DNA of 64,000 bases from Shewanella sp. (GTDB lineage: Bacteria > Pseudomonadota > Gammaproteobacteria > Enterobacterales > Shewanellaceae), in assembly GCF_013214165.1 (NCBI RefSeq), contig NZ_JABSSM010000019.1, forward strand, positions 1 to 64,000, written 5' to 3'. Numbering within the stretch: the first letter of the stretch is position 1; each line of letters begins with the position of its first letter. The notes under the pieces are model-generated. The model was given only the letters and a program-made list of their open reading frames with translations. It was not told the origin of the DNA and searched no databases. Shown here piece by piece: positions 28,472 to 38,132 of this stretch. Made by a program: the position numbers and the translations under genes.

Positions 28472-29248
28472 CTAACTTTTAATCTTTTCAATTTCTCTGC
28501 ATTTAAGCCAAGCACGTCCAAGGGCAAGAAAAAATTGACTAAAAGCGAAAATCCATAACATTGGAATTAAGCAATCAAGTATTAAGGCTAACGACAGCAT
28601 GAAAATAAACACACCTTCATTAACATAAATGATCTTGTACTGCTCACCAATAAACCAACGTAAGTTTGCCCGTAATCCAAAGCCAAATCCAGCCACATCC
28701 TCTTTGCTAGCGTTAGCCGTAGACTCTTGTAGAGCAAGATCTGCTAAATAGTTACTGTTGTGGCACATTTGCGTATGATAGCCTACGTATTTGACATAGC
28801 CCCTGAAGGAGTATGCTGCCACACCGATAAAAGCTAAAAGAAGTGGTAATACTTGTTGAGTTTGACTGTAGGCGGCGTAACCGATCGCACCAAACCAAAG
28901 TGCCACCTGGATTTCATCGGTAAGTTTGTCATAATAACATCCAACTACAGAGGTCGTTTTCCGGTAGCGCGCCATCTGCCCATCCATGCAATCAAACACA
29001 TGACTTAACTGTATCAAAATGGCTGCGATAATGAAATTTTGGTAACCTCCGAGCACAATAAAAACAGTGGCAATAATAGCCGTAATAAATGAAATTAAGG
29101 TGATTAAATTCGGCGTTAACCATTTAAAATCAACTACTATAAAATTTAAGACAATAGCTAAAGGCGAGGTAACGAATGATGACCACCATTCGTCGTCTTT
29201 CGTTTTAGTTGCCCATAAACGGGCAAATTTTGACTTCGTCAGTTTCAT
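28472..29248 (-). CDS. CDP-alcohol phosphatidyltransferase (predicted head-group transferase)
   Basis: A 258-aa integral membrane protein with the full catalytic signature in FDCMDGQMARYRKTTSVVG, then CYYDKLTDE. The N-terminal part FVTSPLAIVLNFIVVDF precedes a run of transmembrane helices. Enzymes with this architecture can transfer a CDP/CMP-activated head group, such as ethanolamine phosphate, to diacylglycerol. Here a CMP-AEP donor is proposed from context. Its start overlaps the aminotransferase stop by 4 bp (ATGA), tying the two functions together. The substrate is inferred only. Confidence 0.85.
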   Translation of the reverse strand: MKLTKSKFARLWATKTKDDEWWSSFVTSPLAIVLNFIVVDFKWLTPNLITLISFITAIIATVFIVLGGYQNFIIAAILIQLSHVFDCMDGQMARYRKTTSVVGCYYDKLTDEIQVALWFGAIGYAAYSQTQQVLPLLLAFIGVAAYSFRGYVKYVGYHTQMCHNSNYLADLALQESTANASKEDVAGFGFGLRANLRWFIGEQYKIIYVNEGVFIFMLSLALILDCLIPMLWIFAFSQFFLALGRAWLKCREIEKIKS

Positions 29249-30429
29249 GCAATGGAAAGCTTCGTAGGAGATAATTTTTTAGTAAATGGACTCACGCTAA
29301 TAAAAGCGGCGGGAGTTGGCAGAAGATTACTTTTTTCTATCGAATTGAAATTTTCGAGTACATCGGTCAATGAAGATAAAAAATACCGGATGTCATTAGC
29401 TGAAAGCTCTCCAATATTACCGACCTGAAATACCTTGTTCTTGAAACAGCCTTTACCTTCATAAATAATAATAGACTTTTCACGTAATTTTTGACGAAAA
29501 GAACCCACATTTATATTTCTAGGTATATAAACCGTTGTTAATACAGAACACATATTTTTTTCAGCAATTAAAAATTTCAAGCCTAATTTAGTCATGCCTT
29601 TTCTTAATCGTGTGGCTCTAGCTTTTAATAAAGCATGTCGATTAGCCACTCCTTCATTGAGTAAATTGGCTAATGCTTGCTCCAATGCGAAAAACAGGTG
29701 CACCGCTGGTGTATTGGGTGTTTGATAAAATGTCTTAATGAAATAGTAAAACTTGTATAGATTTAGATACATGGTCTTGACTGGAAGTTTTTTTAGTTTT
29801 TCAAATTCTTCCACTTTTCCCAAGATAAATGATAAGCCGGAATACGAGTTCATTGCTTTCGAACTTGAACTTGAAAAGAAGTCAATATGACATTTTTTCA
29901 TATCTATTTCTTCGGCTCCAGCAGAGCTAACACCATCAACGATAAACAAAATATTGTGTTTGTTAACTACGGCCCCAACTTTTTCAATTGAATTTAACAT
30001 TCCTGAGCTGGTCTCATGATGAACCATGGCGACGACATCAATTTTATTGCGCTTAAGATAGTCCGATATTTTATCAATATCTAACTCTTCCCCCCAAGGG
30101 AAATCCAACCTGAAGGTGTTTTTATTATGGATAGTAGAAATATCGACTAAGCGTTCACCAAATTCACCGTTAGTAATAATAAGAATGTTTTTATCACCTA
30201 CTACCGACGAAAGCATAGATTCATTTGCTGCAGTGCCAGAACCAGTAATAACCACTGCTCTATAATCTGCTTGTTTAACCCTAAATATTTTCAGCAATTT
30301 ACTTTCAATACTTTGCAATAGCTGGTCAAATTCAACCTCTCGATGACAAATATCTTCTTTAGCAACTGCCTGCCTGACATTATCTGCCACATTAACAGGA
30401 CCGGGTGTAAACAAAAGATAATTGTTCAT
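29245..30429 (-). CDS. PhnW-like 2-aminoethylphosphonate aminotransferase
   Basis: A 394-aa class V PLP aminotransferase. The start MNNYLLFTPGPVNVADNVRQ and the late segment FQVGNIGELSANDI match the AEP--pyruvate transaminase family. The PLP lysine is in FFSSSSSKAMNSYSG (about residue 192) and the Asp partner in FIVDGVSSAG. PhnW interconverts AEP plus pyruvate with phosphonoacetaldehyde plus alanine. There is no phosphonatase (PhnX) or phosphonate uptake gene nearby, and the partners are biosynthetic, so the synthetic direction is favoured. First gene of the operon, with GGAG before its ATG. Confidence 0.85.
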   Translation of the reverse strand: MNNYLLFTPGPVNVADNVRQAVAKEDICHREVEFDQLLQSIESKLLKIFRVKQADYRAVVITGSGTAANESMLSSVVGDKNILIITNGEFGERLVDISTIHNKNTFRLDFPWGEELDIDKISDYLKRNKIDVVAMVHHETSSGMLNSIEKVGAVVNKHNILFIVDGVSSAGAEEIDMKKCHIDFFSSSSSKAMNSYSGLSFILGKVEEFEKLKKLPVKTMYLNLYKFYYFIKTFYQTPNTPAVHLFFALEQALANLLNEGVANRHALLKARATRLRKGMTKLGLKFLIAEKNMCSVLTTVYIPRNINVGSFRQKLREKSIIIYEGKGCFKNKVFQVGNIGELSANDIRYFLSSLTDVLENFNSIEKSNLLPTPAAFISVSPFTKKLSPTKLSIA

Positions 30430-30453
30430 TATTGTTTTTTTTCTCCACTAAAA

Positions 30454-30459
30454 ATTATA
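30454..30459 (-). promoter_or_regulatory. candidate -10 box for the phosphonate-like operon
   Basis: TATAAT on the minus strand, about 25 bp before the aminotransferase start codon. No good -35 hexamer lies 16-18 bp upstream, so an activator may be needed. The tandem repeat array begins about 100 bp further upstream. Confidence 0.35.
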
Positions 30460-30560
30460 GACAAGTGTACAACAGTCATGTTTTTTATAGACTTATTCGT
30501 AAATGAACCTTAATGGAAATGAATTATGGATCACGTCAAATAATATAGCGAACAGACGAT

Positions 30561-30710
30561 TAATACGATTAGGTGCAATTAGGTGCAATTAGGTACTAAT
30601 GGGTACTAATGGGTACTAATGGGTACTAATGGGTACTAATGGGTACTAATGGGTACTAATGGGTACTAATGGGTACTAATGGGTACTAATTTGGTGCAAG
30701 TGGGTACGAT
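30561..30710. repeat. 10-bp tandem repeat array (VNTR) upstream of the phosphonate-like operon
   Basis: Nine exact copies of GGGTACTAAT (30601-30690) preceded by AGGTACTAAT and two AGGTGCAATT units, and followed by decayed units. The period is one helical turn. It ends 130 bp from the aminotransferase start. The rest of 30711-31136 holds no convincing gene. Confidence 0.95.
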
Positions 30711-31136
30711 TAAGCGAGAACTTTCATTGATAATTATTAACCATATATCAAGCTTTGAAGGGAAAGTTCTGGGTGCACAACTTTGTGAGTTGCTAGATAG
30801 TTTCTTGCGGAACCATGATCTTCAATATAGCAGAGTTTATTTAAAATAGCTACGACTAAGCACGTTGAAAGTGAACATGGTTTGCGACCAGCCCCCCTTT
30901 ACTATTGGCTGGGTTGGCTAATCATTCCCTCTCCAGACCACTGATTTAATTGACAAGTCTACGTTCATAGAAATACTTCGCCAATCTAAAAAGTTGTAAC
31001 CTGCTAGCTTAAAATTAGCATTTAGTTATGATTTCTTATGTAGATAACACAGTTAGGAATCATAAACTGACACCTATTCTTAACAGAACAAGTGTCAGTT
31101 TTACTAGATGACAATCATTGAACAAAAAAATAGCGA

Positions 31137-31892
31137 CTATTTATGTTCCATATTTTTAGCCTGGCTATTTTTAAATTTCTGCCACACCTTACCGCTATTG
31201 ATACCATAACTGCGCATCAAAGCCGGTATCGCGTTGTGATTCTTCTCTGCCGCAAGTTGTTTTAGCCCTTCATAAAAATCAAACGCTAGCAGTCTGGCTT
31301 CAGGTATGGTGAAATAATCTTTACCGACTCGGCTATAAAGGCCTTTAAACCCATTGAGGATCAGCACATAGAGTGGATTGCCTGAGTTAAACGCTAAAGT
31401 ATGATGCAGCTGATAATCAAAATCGACATAGGCCTGAGGATCATCATTTAAACTAGAGATCTGCTCCAATGCTTGCAGCACTTTATCGGGATTATGACGC
31501 ACCGCCCCCTTGAAATAGATGGCGCTGATATTCGTTCGTGCCGAGAGGAGTTGCTCTAATAGTACAGGCTCGCCGGCTGGATTAAGATCCGCAATGGTCT
31601 CAAGTACATTGAGGCCTGACGATTCCCAGATATCATTGACTCGGGTCGGTTTACCATGCTGAATCGTCAACCAGCCATCTCTGGCCAATCGCTGGAGCAC
31701 TTCTCTGAGTGTGGTTCGTGTAACGCCGATTAATTCGGAAAGCTCACGCTCTGCAGGCAAAATTGTACCTGGGGGGAACTTATCTTCCCAGATAGATCGG
31801 ACAATGTATTTTTCAGCAAAGCTCGCCGGTCCTTTAGCCTCAATGATACCTGAATCTTTTGAAGTTAAAGGAGCTTTTTGGGCAATTGTCAT
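31137..31892 (-). CDS. fadR: FadR, fatty acid metabolism regulator
   Basis: A 251-aa GntR-family regulator binding long-chain acyl-CoA. It represses fatty acid degradation and activates unsaturated fatty acid synthesis in E. coli. The N-terminal domain is nearly E. coli-like (PPGTILPAERELSELIGVTR and TTLREVLQRLARDGWLTIQH), followed by the FadR C-terminal all-alpha domain. About 15 extra residues precede the usual start. It diverges from nhaB, the same arrangement as in E. coli, which confirms identity. The fadD gene in this window is a likely target. Confidence 0.96.
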   Translation of the reverse strand: MTIAQKAPLTSKDSGIIEAKGPASFAEKYIVRSIWEDKFPPGTILPAERELSELIGVTRTTLREVLQRLARDGWLTIQHGKPTRVNDIWESSGLNVLETIADLNPAGEPVLLEQLLSARTNISAIYFKGAVRHNPDKVLQALEQISSLNDDPQAYVDFDYQLHHTLAFNSGNPLYVLILNGFKGLYSRVGKDYFTIPEARLLAFDFYEGLKQLAAEKNHNAIPALMRSYGINSGKVWQKFKNSQAKNMEHK

Positions 31893-32197
31893 CAGGTTAC
31901 TTTTCCCACTCTAGTTCGTGTTATTTTGAGTACTGATCATACCAGAGCGGGAAAAAATGGAAACCTAATATGAATAATACTGCTTCTGTTCAAAAATCAC
32001 GCACTCACATAAGGGGTAAAATCACGCTTAGATCACGACTTTGGCACATTTTTGCTATTTAGATCTAAATTTTAAGCTATTTTTAAGCAATTGGGCTAAT
32101 TAAGGTATTAAATTAATGGTTTCTTTACGCTAGACTGGTGCGATTCAAATAGACTGTAGTTTTTACAATCAATCATATATCAATTTGAGAGGGTGCC
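31893..32197. other. fadR-nhaB divergent promoter region
   Basis: 305 bp of AT-rich DNA holding both promoters. No confident regulator site was identified by eye. Confidence 0.6.
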
Positions 32198-33781
32198 ATG
32201 CCTGTGACAATGCGTCAGGCGTTTATTGATAACTTCTTGGGAAATTCACCCAAGTGGTTCAAGATCGCGATTATATCTTTTTTAATAATAAATCCAATAA
32301 TTTTCTATATTAACCCCTTCGTCGCCGGTTGGTTACTCGTCGTCGAGTTCATATTCACCTTAGCCATGGCGTTAAAATGTTACCCTCTGCAGCCCGGTGG
32401 CTTATTAGCTATCCAAGCTGTAGCAATAGGCATGACCTCACCGAATCAGGTAATGCATGAGATAGAGGCCAATTTAGAAGTACTCTTGCTGTTGATCTTC
32501 ATGGTCGCAGGCATCTACTTTATGAAGCAGTTGCTCCTATTTGCCTTCACTAAGATGATCACTAAGGTACGCTCTAAAATCGCCGTATCCTTAATGTTCT
32601 GTTTAGCGTCCGCCTTCTTATCGGCCTTCCTCGATGCATTAACCGTCATCGCGGTGATCATTGCCGTGGCCATAGGTTTCTACTCCATCTACCATAAAGT
32701 GGCCTCGGGTAAATCTTTCTCGGATGAACATGACCATACCGATGAAGGTAATAACCAATTGTGTGAAGAAGAGTTAGAAAACTTCCGCGGTTTCCTACGT
32801 AACTTATTGATGCATGCCGGCGTGGGTACCGCGCTCGGTGGTGTCTGTACCATGGTGGGAGAGCCACAAAACTTAATCATAGCCGCACAAGCAAACTGGC
32901 AATTCGCCGAATTTGCGATACGTATGGCACCGGTCACAGTGCCGGTATTTATTGCCGGCATAGCGACCTGTTATCTGGTAGAGAAGTTTAAAGTCTTCAG
33001 CTACGGCGTGCAACTTCCAGAAGCCGTGCATAAGATACTCTCCGATTACGCCAGCTATGAAGATGCACATCGTACTAAACACGACAAGATGAAGCTGGTT
33101 GTTCAGGCCCTCATCGGCGTCTGGTTGGTAGTGGGTCTGGCCCTACACTTAGCCTCTGTGGGCTTAATAGGTCTATCAGTCATCATTCTAGCAACGGCTT
33201 TCAATGGCATAACCAATGAACATGCGCTAGGTAAGGCATTCGAAGAAGCCCTACCTTTTACCGCGCTCTTAGCGGTATTTTTTGCCATCGTAGGTGTCAT
33301 CATAGATCAACAGCTGTTTGCACCTGTGATTCAATGGGCACTGAGTTACGAAGGGAATACTCAATTGGTGATTTTTTACATCGCCAACGGCTTACTCTCT
33401 ATGGTTAGCGATAATGTCTTTGTCGGCACCGTCTATATCAACGAGCTCAAGACCGTCTTGCTCAATGGCCAGATAACCCGCGACCAATTCGACTTGTTAG
33501 CCGTCGCAGTGAACACGGGGACTAACTTGCCATCGGTTGCAACACCGAACGGTCAGGCCGCCTTCCTGTTCTTGTTGACCTCGGCAATTGCTCCACTCAT
33601 ACGCCTCTCATACGGGCGCATGGTATGGATGGCTTTGCCATACACCATAGTGTTATCCATAGTGGGTGTGTTGGCCATTCAGCTCGGCGCGCTCGAGCAC
33701 ATGACTCAGTACTTCTATGACTCAGGCATACTCATTCACCACTCTGCGAAAGACGCTGTGGGTGCCGTGACCGGTCATTAA
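32198..33781 (+). CDS. nhaB: NhaB, Na+/H+ antiporter
   Basis: Inner-membrane sodium/proton antiporter, 527 aa, with about 12 hydrophobic segments. The charged cytoplasmic loop around residues 165-195 ([20 protein letters not shown]) and segments such as [20 protein letters not shown] and [20 protein letters not shown] match the NhaB family. The GAGGG ribosome site is close to ATG. Divergent from fadR and followed by dsbB, as in E. coli. Confidence 0.96.
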   Translation: MPVTMRQAFIDNFLGNSPKWFKIAIISFLIINPIIFYINPFVAGWLLVVEFIFTLAMALKCYPLQPGGLLAIQAVAIGMTSPNQVMHEIEANLEVLLLLIFMVAGIYFMKQLLLFAFTKMITKVRSKIAVSLMFCLASAFLSAFLDALTVIAVIIAVAIGFYSIYHKVASGKSFSDEHDHTDEGNNQLCEEELENFRGFLRNLLMHAGVGTALGGVCTMVGEPQNLIIAAQANWQFAEFAIRMAPVTVPVFIAGIATCYLVEKFKVFSYGVQLPEAVHKILSDYASYEDAHRTKHDKMKLVVQALIGVWLVVGLALHLASVGLIGLSVIILATAFNGITNEHALGKAFEEALPFTALLAVFFAIVGVIIDQQLFAPVIQWALSYEGNTQLVIFYIANGLLSMVSDNVFVGTVYINELKTVLLNGQITRDQFDLLAVAVNTGTNLPSVATPNGQAAFLFLLTSAIAPLIRLSYGRMVWMALPYTIVLSIVGVLAIQLGALEHMTQYFYDSGILIHHSAKDAVGAVTGH

Positions 33782-33819
33782 TAGAGATACTGAACTTTTA
33801 TCTGCTAATTCAGTCCTAT

Positions 33820-33842
33820 AAACGCCCTACATGGGCGTTTTT
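33820..33842 (+). terminator. terminator of nhaB
   Basis: Stem AAACGCCC / GGGCGTTT with a 5-base loop, followed by T residues, 39 bp after the nhaB stop. Confidence 0.85.
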
Positions 33843-33929
33843 CATTGGCACATTCGCCACAGTAGGATATGGTTTATCTATAATGAGTAGGGCCTAGCCT
33901 GCGGTATAAAATATTACGGAGAAAATGAT

Positions 33930-34469
33930 TTGAACTCTATGACTAGATTCGCTCAATCCCGTCTTGCCTGGTTTATCCTGGCTGGCACGGCGTTGGGACT
34001 CGAGGTATGCGCCCTCTTGTTTCAACATGTCATGAAATTAGATCCTTGTGTGATGTGCATCTACCAGAGGCTGGCTATCTTTGGCATTTTGGCCGCGGGC
34101 TTAATTGGCATTGTCGGCCATAAAAATCGATTTGCTCGGCTAATCGCCGTGATTGGCTGGGGGGTTAGCGCCGCTTGGGGCTTGAAACTAGCACTTGAGC
34201 TAGTCGATATGCAAACCAACCCATCTCCATTTGCGACATGCTCTTTCTTACCCGAATTTCCTGCTTGGATGCCGCTCCATGAGTGGATGCCTGATATCTT
34301 CCTGCCAACAGGTATGTGCAGTGATATTCCTTGGGAAATGATGGGAGTCACCATGGGACAATATATGATTGGGGCTTTCGCGGCTTACCTGATGGCCTTA
34401 CTTCTCTTCATTATCCCGGCTTTATCGGCAAACAAACCAAGACCAGGATTTATCGCCGATTATAGATAA
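33930..34469 (+). CDS. dsbB: DsbB, disulfide bond formation protein
   Basis: Inner-membrane quinone reductase that reoxidises DsbA. 179 aa with four transmembrane helices, the CVMC pair in [12 protein letters not shown] (about residues 44-47) and a second periplasmic Cys pair ([10 protein letters not shown] and [10 protein letters not shown]). TTG at 33930 has GGAGA at good spacing; ATG three codons later is an alternative start. Follows nhaB as in E. coli but with its own terminator on each side. Confidence 0.95.
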   Translation: MNSMTRFAQSRLAWFILAGTALGLEVCALLFQHVMKLDPCVMCIYQRLAIFGILAAGLIGIVGHKNRFARLIAVIGWGVSAAWGLKLALELVDMQTNPSPFATCSFLPEFPAWMPLHEWMPDIFLPTGMCSDIPWEMMGVTMGQYMIGAFAAYLMALLLFIIPALSANKPRPGFIADYR

Positions 34470-34476
34470 TCAGCGC

Positions 34477-34503
34477 AAAAAAACGCCCTACCCGGGCGTT
34501 TTT
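34477..34503 (+). terminator. terminator of dsbB
   Basis: A-rich flank, stem AACGCCC / GGGCGTT with a 5-base loop, then a T run. It can work in both directions, and the ycgN gene converges on it. Confidence 0.85.
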
Positions 34504-34531
34504 GCTTTCTATTCTCACAGCGATGGATCGA

Positions 34532-34972
34532 CTAATCCAGCGCGTTCAATGGCCAAATCACGATATGATCTTCCAAATACTTAACCCTTGTCTCACAAAT
34601 CACCTTATCTTGTGTCGACATGCCATTTTGATGCATCTCTGATTTAGAGCCAGTGATGAGTGGGTGCCAACTCGGTAATGACTTACCTAGATATAAACGT
34701 CGATAGGCACAGCTATCCGGCAACCAGGTTAATTCGGCGACATTGTCCATGGTCACTTGAGTACACGAAGGCACATAGTCGAATCGGCTTGAATAGTGGA
34801 TACAATGACCTTGGTGGCTATCGAGTAACTTACACGCCACATTGGTGTAATAGAGCTCTTCGGTATCATCATCGATAATTTTATTCAAGCAACACTTACC
34901 ACAGCCGTCACACAAAGACTCCCACTCTGAAATATTCATCTGAGCTAAGGTTTTTTCTTTCCAAAATTCCAT
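34532..34972 (-). CDS. ycgN: YcgN family (UPF0260) cysteine-cluster protein
   Basis: A 146-aa cytoplasmic protein of the UPF0260 group. The conserved CDGCGKCC motif (about residues 22-29) and further Cys residues around [16 protein letters not shown] and DSCAYRRLY suggest metal or Fe-S binding; the biochemical role is unknown. In E. coli it lies near ycgL and minCDE, the same neighbourhood as here. Confidence 0.92.
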   Translation of the reverse strand: MEFWKEKTLAQMNISEWESLCDGCGKCCLNKIIDDDTEELYYTNVACKLLDSHQGHCIHYSSRFDYVPSCTQVTMDNVAELTWLPDSCAYRRLYLGKSLPSWHPLITGSKSEMHQNGMSTQDKVICETRVKYLEDHIVIWPLNALD

Positions 34973-35128
34973 TATTCAATTCTATAAAAAAGACAACTTT
35001 CGCAGGCTATTTTACACTAGTTAGTGAATTCATTGAAGCTCATGAGTCTCTGCATGCTCCCCAACCTTGGTAAACGTTAGGTAAGAGTTATTTGATAGGA
35101 GGGTATTTCAATCTTTCAGACAGATAAG

Positions 35129-35859
35129 TCACAGACTAGACCACTGTGAGAATGTCTGCTTCACCGCTAAGGCGGCGAGTTCGGCATCAAAAGCCGCTGC
35201 CGACGCTAACGCATCTAAGGTGTTATTCCAGATATCCTTGTTGCCATCTCCGTTACCATCTTGGGCGTAACTAAGATACATATTGGGAGTAAGCTGAATC
35301 TGCCCCATGGTGCCGGTTCTCGACGCCCTCAAGTCATCGTACGTTATTCGTGCTTGAGCAAGAATATTCAAGGCGGCGAAAAACTCTTTTTTATAAGCGG
35401 ACGGCTGTCTACTTTCAAAGGCTAAGGAAGCGGTAACAGAAAGTACTGGGTAGCCAGTTAAATGGCCGCCATAATTAGATTCAATACCCCACAGGGCTAA
35501 AATAAATCTGGGCTGAACCCCATACTTTTCACCCAAGATGTCCAGCTCGTCCTTATGTTCTTTGAAAAAGGCACGGGCCGTGCTCACGTTGGCGTCTGAT
35601 ACGCGAATGGGCAAATATGTCTCAAGCGATATAGGAAGATTGGGATCTTGCTTTGGGGGAGTAGATTGTTTAAAGCGTTTAATCTGAGAAAATGCTGTGT
35701 CTATGGTGGTTTTATCAATACCTAAATCGTGGATTCTTGCCTTAATTGAGCCAAAAACTCATTAAAGCTGTGCTGTTTTTCTGGCTCACTAGCCAAAACA
35801 CTCGGGGATGACATCATCAGTAATGACACCACCCGAAGCCAACGCCTATTTAGCACCAT
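35129..35859 (-). pseudogene. MltB-family lytic murein transglycosylase, frameshifted and truncated
   Basis: The ATG at 35859 opens a signal peptide (LLMMSSPSVLASEPE) and the family start FNEFLAQLRQE, then hits a stop near 35740. A different frame continues GIDKTTIDTAFSQIKRFK and on to the catalytic domain, with ILALWGIESNYGG (catalytic Glu) and GTMGQIQLTPNMYL. The frame ends at 35129 with DALASAAAFDAELAAL, before the usual C-terminal part of MltB proteins. One small frameshift near 35745-35760 and a lost C-terminus make a functional enzyme unlikely. A start inside the second frame (35614) would give a protein with no export signal. Confidence 0.85.
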
Positions 35860-35877
35860 AAACATTCCCTATTCAGG

Positions 35878-36159
35878 CTATTTACCGCTGTAGCCGATCG
35901 CTTTCTTATGCTCTTCTAGTAAGTTAACCTTTGGTGGGGGGACTTGTAAATAATAACCTTTATTAAGCAGCTCACTTTTAACCTTGTTAATATCGGCAAA
36001 GCCTAAATGATCTCTTTTTGACAGGGGTAACATCATCACTAAGGTCGGTGCACCAAACATCTCCATTAAAGCCTCTGGGACACGTTCAAATTCATTACGT
36101 TTTTCAACAAAAAGATAACTGTCAGCCTTGAGGCGACTCTTATATACAGCACAGATCAT
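35878..36159 (-). CDS. ycgL: YcgL-domain protein
   Basis: A 93-aa small conserved gammaproteobacterial protein. The start MICAVYKSRLKADSYLFVEK and the end YYLQVPPP define the YcgL family. Function is not established. It is divergent from minC with about 120 bp between, the conserved arrangement, and is followed by the broken transglycosylase gene. Confidence 0.93.
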   Translation of the reverse strand: MICAVYKSRLKADSYLFVEKRNEFERVPEALMEMFGAPTLVMMLPLSKRDHLGFADINKVKSELLNKGYYLQVPPPKVNLLEEHKKAIGYSGK

Positions 36160-36281
36160 ATACTACCAACTTTCCAAACTATTCAACTTGCCAGTGACTG
36201 AGTCACACTATAACATGGAAGGTCAGGAATATAATGCACATCAGCATCAATGCTGATTATTTATAAAAGAGCAATATCGGC

Positions 36282-36947
36282 ATGCAGAAACCCAGCCTAG
36301 AACTGAAAGGCTCCTCTTTTACGCTTTCTGTGCTTCATATCAATCATTTTGATCTGGAAAAAGTCGCAGCAGAGTTAGATAGTAAATTAGCTATCGCCCC
36401 GCAGTTTTTTATTGGCGCCCCTCTGGTTGTCAATCTTAGCTCAATTACCGATCCCGAGTATAACCTTGCCGCCCTCAGAGACCTGCTCATTTCGAGGCAA
36501 CTCGTCATCGTTGGCATCACAGGTGCGGTCACAGGAGTGGCGGCGCAAGCTAAAGATTTAGGCTTGGCACTGATCAAGTCTGGCAAGCAGGTAACAGCTC
36601 AACCACAGATGCCAAAGACCACCAAGATAGTGAAACGCAATGTCCGCTCAGGACAACAGATATATGCTAAGAACAGTGATCTGATCGTGGTCGGCACAGT
36701 CGGCAATGGCGCAGAGCTTATCGCCGATGGCAGCATTCATGTCTACGGCTCACTGCGTGGTAAGGCAATGGCTGGGGCTGCGGGTGATAAACATGCGGTC
36801 ATAATCGCAAAATCCATCGATGCCGAGCTGGTTTCCATCGCGGGTCAATATTGGCTAACGGAAAACATTCAAGCAAACAGCACAACGAAAAGTGGTTGTA
36901 TTCGGCTCGACGGTGAATCTCTCACCATCGAAGCTTTGCCACTTTAA
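36282..36947 (+). CDS. minC: MinC, septum site-determining protein
   Basis: Inhibitor of FtsZ assembly that keeps division at mid-cell. 221 aa: an N-terminal FtsZ-binding domain (1-about 100), then the beta-helix domain that binds MinD ([38 protein letters not shown]). First gene of minCDE. Confidence 0.95.
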   Translation: MQKPSLELKGSSFTLSVLHINHFDLEKVAAELDSKLAIAPQFFIGAPLVVNLSSITDPEYNLAALRDLLISRQLVIVGITGAVTGVAAQAKDLGLALIKSGKQVTAQPQMPKTTKIVKRNVRSGQQIYAKNSDLIVVGTVGNGAELIADGSIHVYGSLRGKAMAGAAGDKHAVIIAKSIDAELVSIAGQYWLTENIQANSTTKSGCIRLDGESLTIEALPL

Positions 36948-36975
36948 AAAGATAGAAATAAGGATAGAAGCACAC

Positions 36976-37785
36976 ATGGCGCAAATTATTGTTGTCACCT
37001 CAGGTAAAGGCGGCGTAGGGAAAACAACTTCCAGTGCTGCCATTGCCACAGGTTTGGCATTGAAGGGACATAAGACTGTCGTTGTAGATTTTGATATTGG
37101 ACTGCGTAACTTAGATCTCATTATGGGTTGCGAACGTCGCGTGGTGTATGACTTTGTCAATGTTATCAATGGTGAAGCAAATCTCAGCCAAACCTTGATT
37201 AAGGATAAGCGCTGCGAAAAGTTATACATACTGCCAGCATCCCAGACCCGTGATAAAGACGCATTGACCAAGGAAGGCGTTGGCAAGGTTCTGCAAGATC
37301 TTGCTAAAGATTTCGAATATATCATCTGTGACTCACCCGCTGGCATCGAAACGGGTGCCATGATGGCACTCTATTTTGCCGATATCGCCATCGTCACGAC
37401 GAACCCGGAAGTGAGCTCGGTAAGAGATTCTGACCGTATTCTTGGCATGCTACAGAGTAAATCGAAACGCGCCGAAGAGGGTTTAGAGCCGGTTAAAGAG
37501 TACCTGTTACTCACCCGCTACTCTCCCAAGAGGGTATCGAGCGGAGAGATGTTAAGTGTCGAAGATGTTGAAGATATCCTCGCAATTCCACTTATCGGCG
37601 TGATCCCTGAGTCGCAAGCGGTATTGAAAGCTTCGAACTCTGGTGTACCTGTGATCTTAGATCTAGAGAGTGACGCCGGAAAAGCTTACAGCGACAGTGT
37701 AGAGCGTCTACTGGGTAAAGAACTTCCTCTGCGTTTCACCACCGAAAAAAAGAAAGGTTTCTTAAAGAGGATATTTGGGAGCTAA
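36976..37785 (+). CDS. minD: MinD, septum site-determining ATPase
   Basis: Membrane-associated ATPase that recruits MinC and oscillates with MinE. 269 aa from the ATG at 36976 ([18 protein letters not shown]); the deviant Walker A is at residues 10-18. The amphipathic membrane-targeting end [10 protein letters not shown] is present. A longer in-frame opening exists upstream inside minC, but the family length and start favour 36976. It lies 28 bp after minC and 2 bp before minE. Confidence 0.97.
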   Translation: MAQIIVVTSGKGGVGKTTSSAAIATGLALKGHKTVVVDFDIGLRNLDLIMGCERRVVYDFVNVINGEANLSQTLIKDKRCEKLYILPASQTRDKDALTKEGVGKVLQDLAKDFEYIICDSPAGIETGAMMALYFADIAIVTTNPEVSSVRDSDRILGMLQSKSKRAEEGLEPVKEYLLLTRYSPKRVSSGEMLSVEDVEDILAIPLIGVIPESQAVLKASNSGVPVILDLESDAGKAYSDSVERLLGKELPLRFTTEKKKGFLKRIFGS

Positions 37786-37787
37786 TT

Positions 37788-38045
37788 ATGACTTTACTCG
37801 ATTATTTCAAGAGCAAGAAAAAACCTAATACGGCATCGACGGCTAAAGAGCGCTTGCAGATCATCGTCGCTCATCAAAGGGGCGAGCGCGATGCGCCTGA
37901 TTATTTCCCTAAGATGAAGCAAGAGATCATCGAAGTGATCCGTAAGTATGTACAGATAGACACAGATCAAATAACTGTGCAGCTGGATCAAAATGATGAG
38001 CAACTATCTGTACTCGAACTGAATGTGACTTTACCGGAAAAGTAA
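37788..38045 (+). CDS. minE: MinE, cell division topological specificity factor
   Basis: An 85-aa protein that stimulates MinD ATPase and drives the oscillation. The N-terminal anti-MinCD helix ([20 protein letters not shown]) and [19 protein letters not shown] are conserved. Two bases separate it from minD. Confidence 0.95.
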   Translation: MTLLDYFKSKKKPNTASTAKERLQIIVAHQRGERDAPDYFPKMKQEIIEVIRKYVQIDTDQITVQLDQNDEQLSVLELNVTLPEK

Positions 38046-38080
38046 TACCATTCCATATGAGTATCTGGTCAGTTAAACAA

Positions 38081-38111
38081 AAAAACGCCGCATCGATAAT
38101 GCGGCGTTTTT
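38081..38111. terminator. terminator between minE and rnd
   Basis: AAAACGCCGCAT / ATGCGGCGTTTT stem with a short loop and A/T tails on both sides, so it serves minE and the convergent rnd gene. Confidence 0.9.
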
Positions 38112-38132
38112 CTTGGTTCTACATGATGATTA

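Noticed and set aside
30561-30710. CRISPR array
   Set aside because: Units are 10 bp with no spacers; a simple tandem repeat.
36892-36975. Upstream extension of minD
   Set aside because: Lies inside minC; family length and the MAQIIVV start favour 36976.
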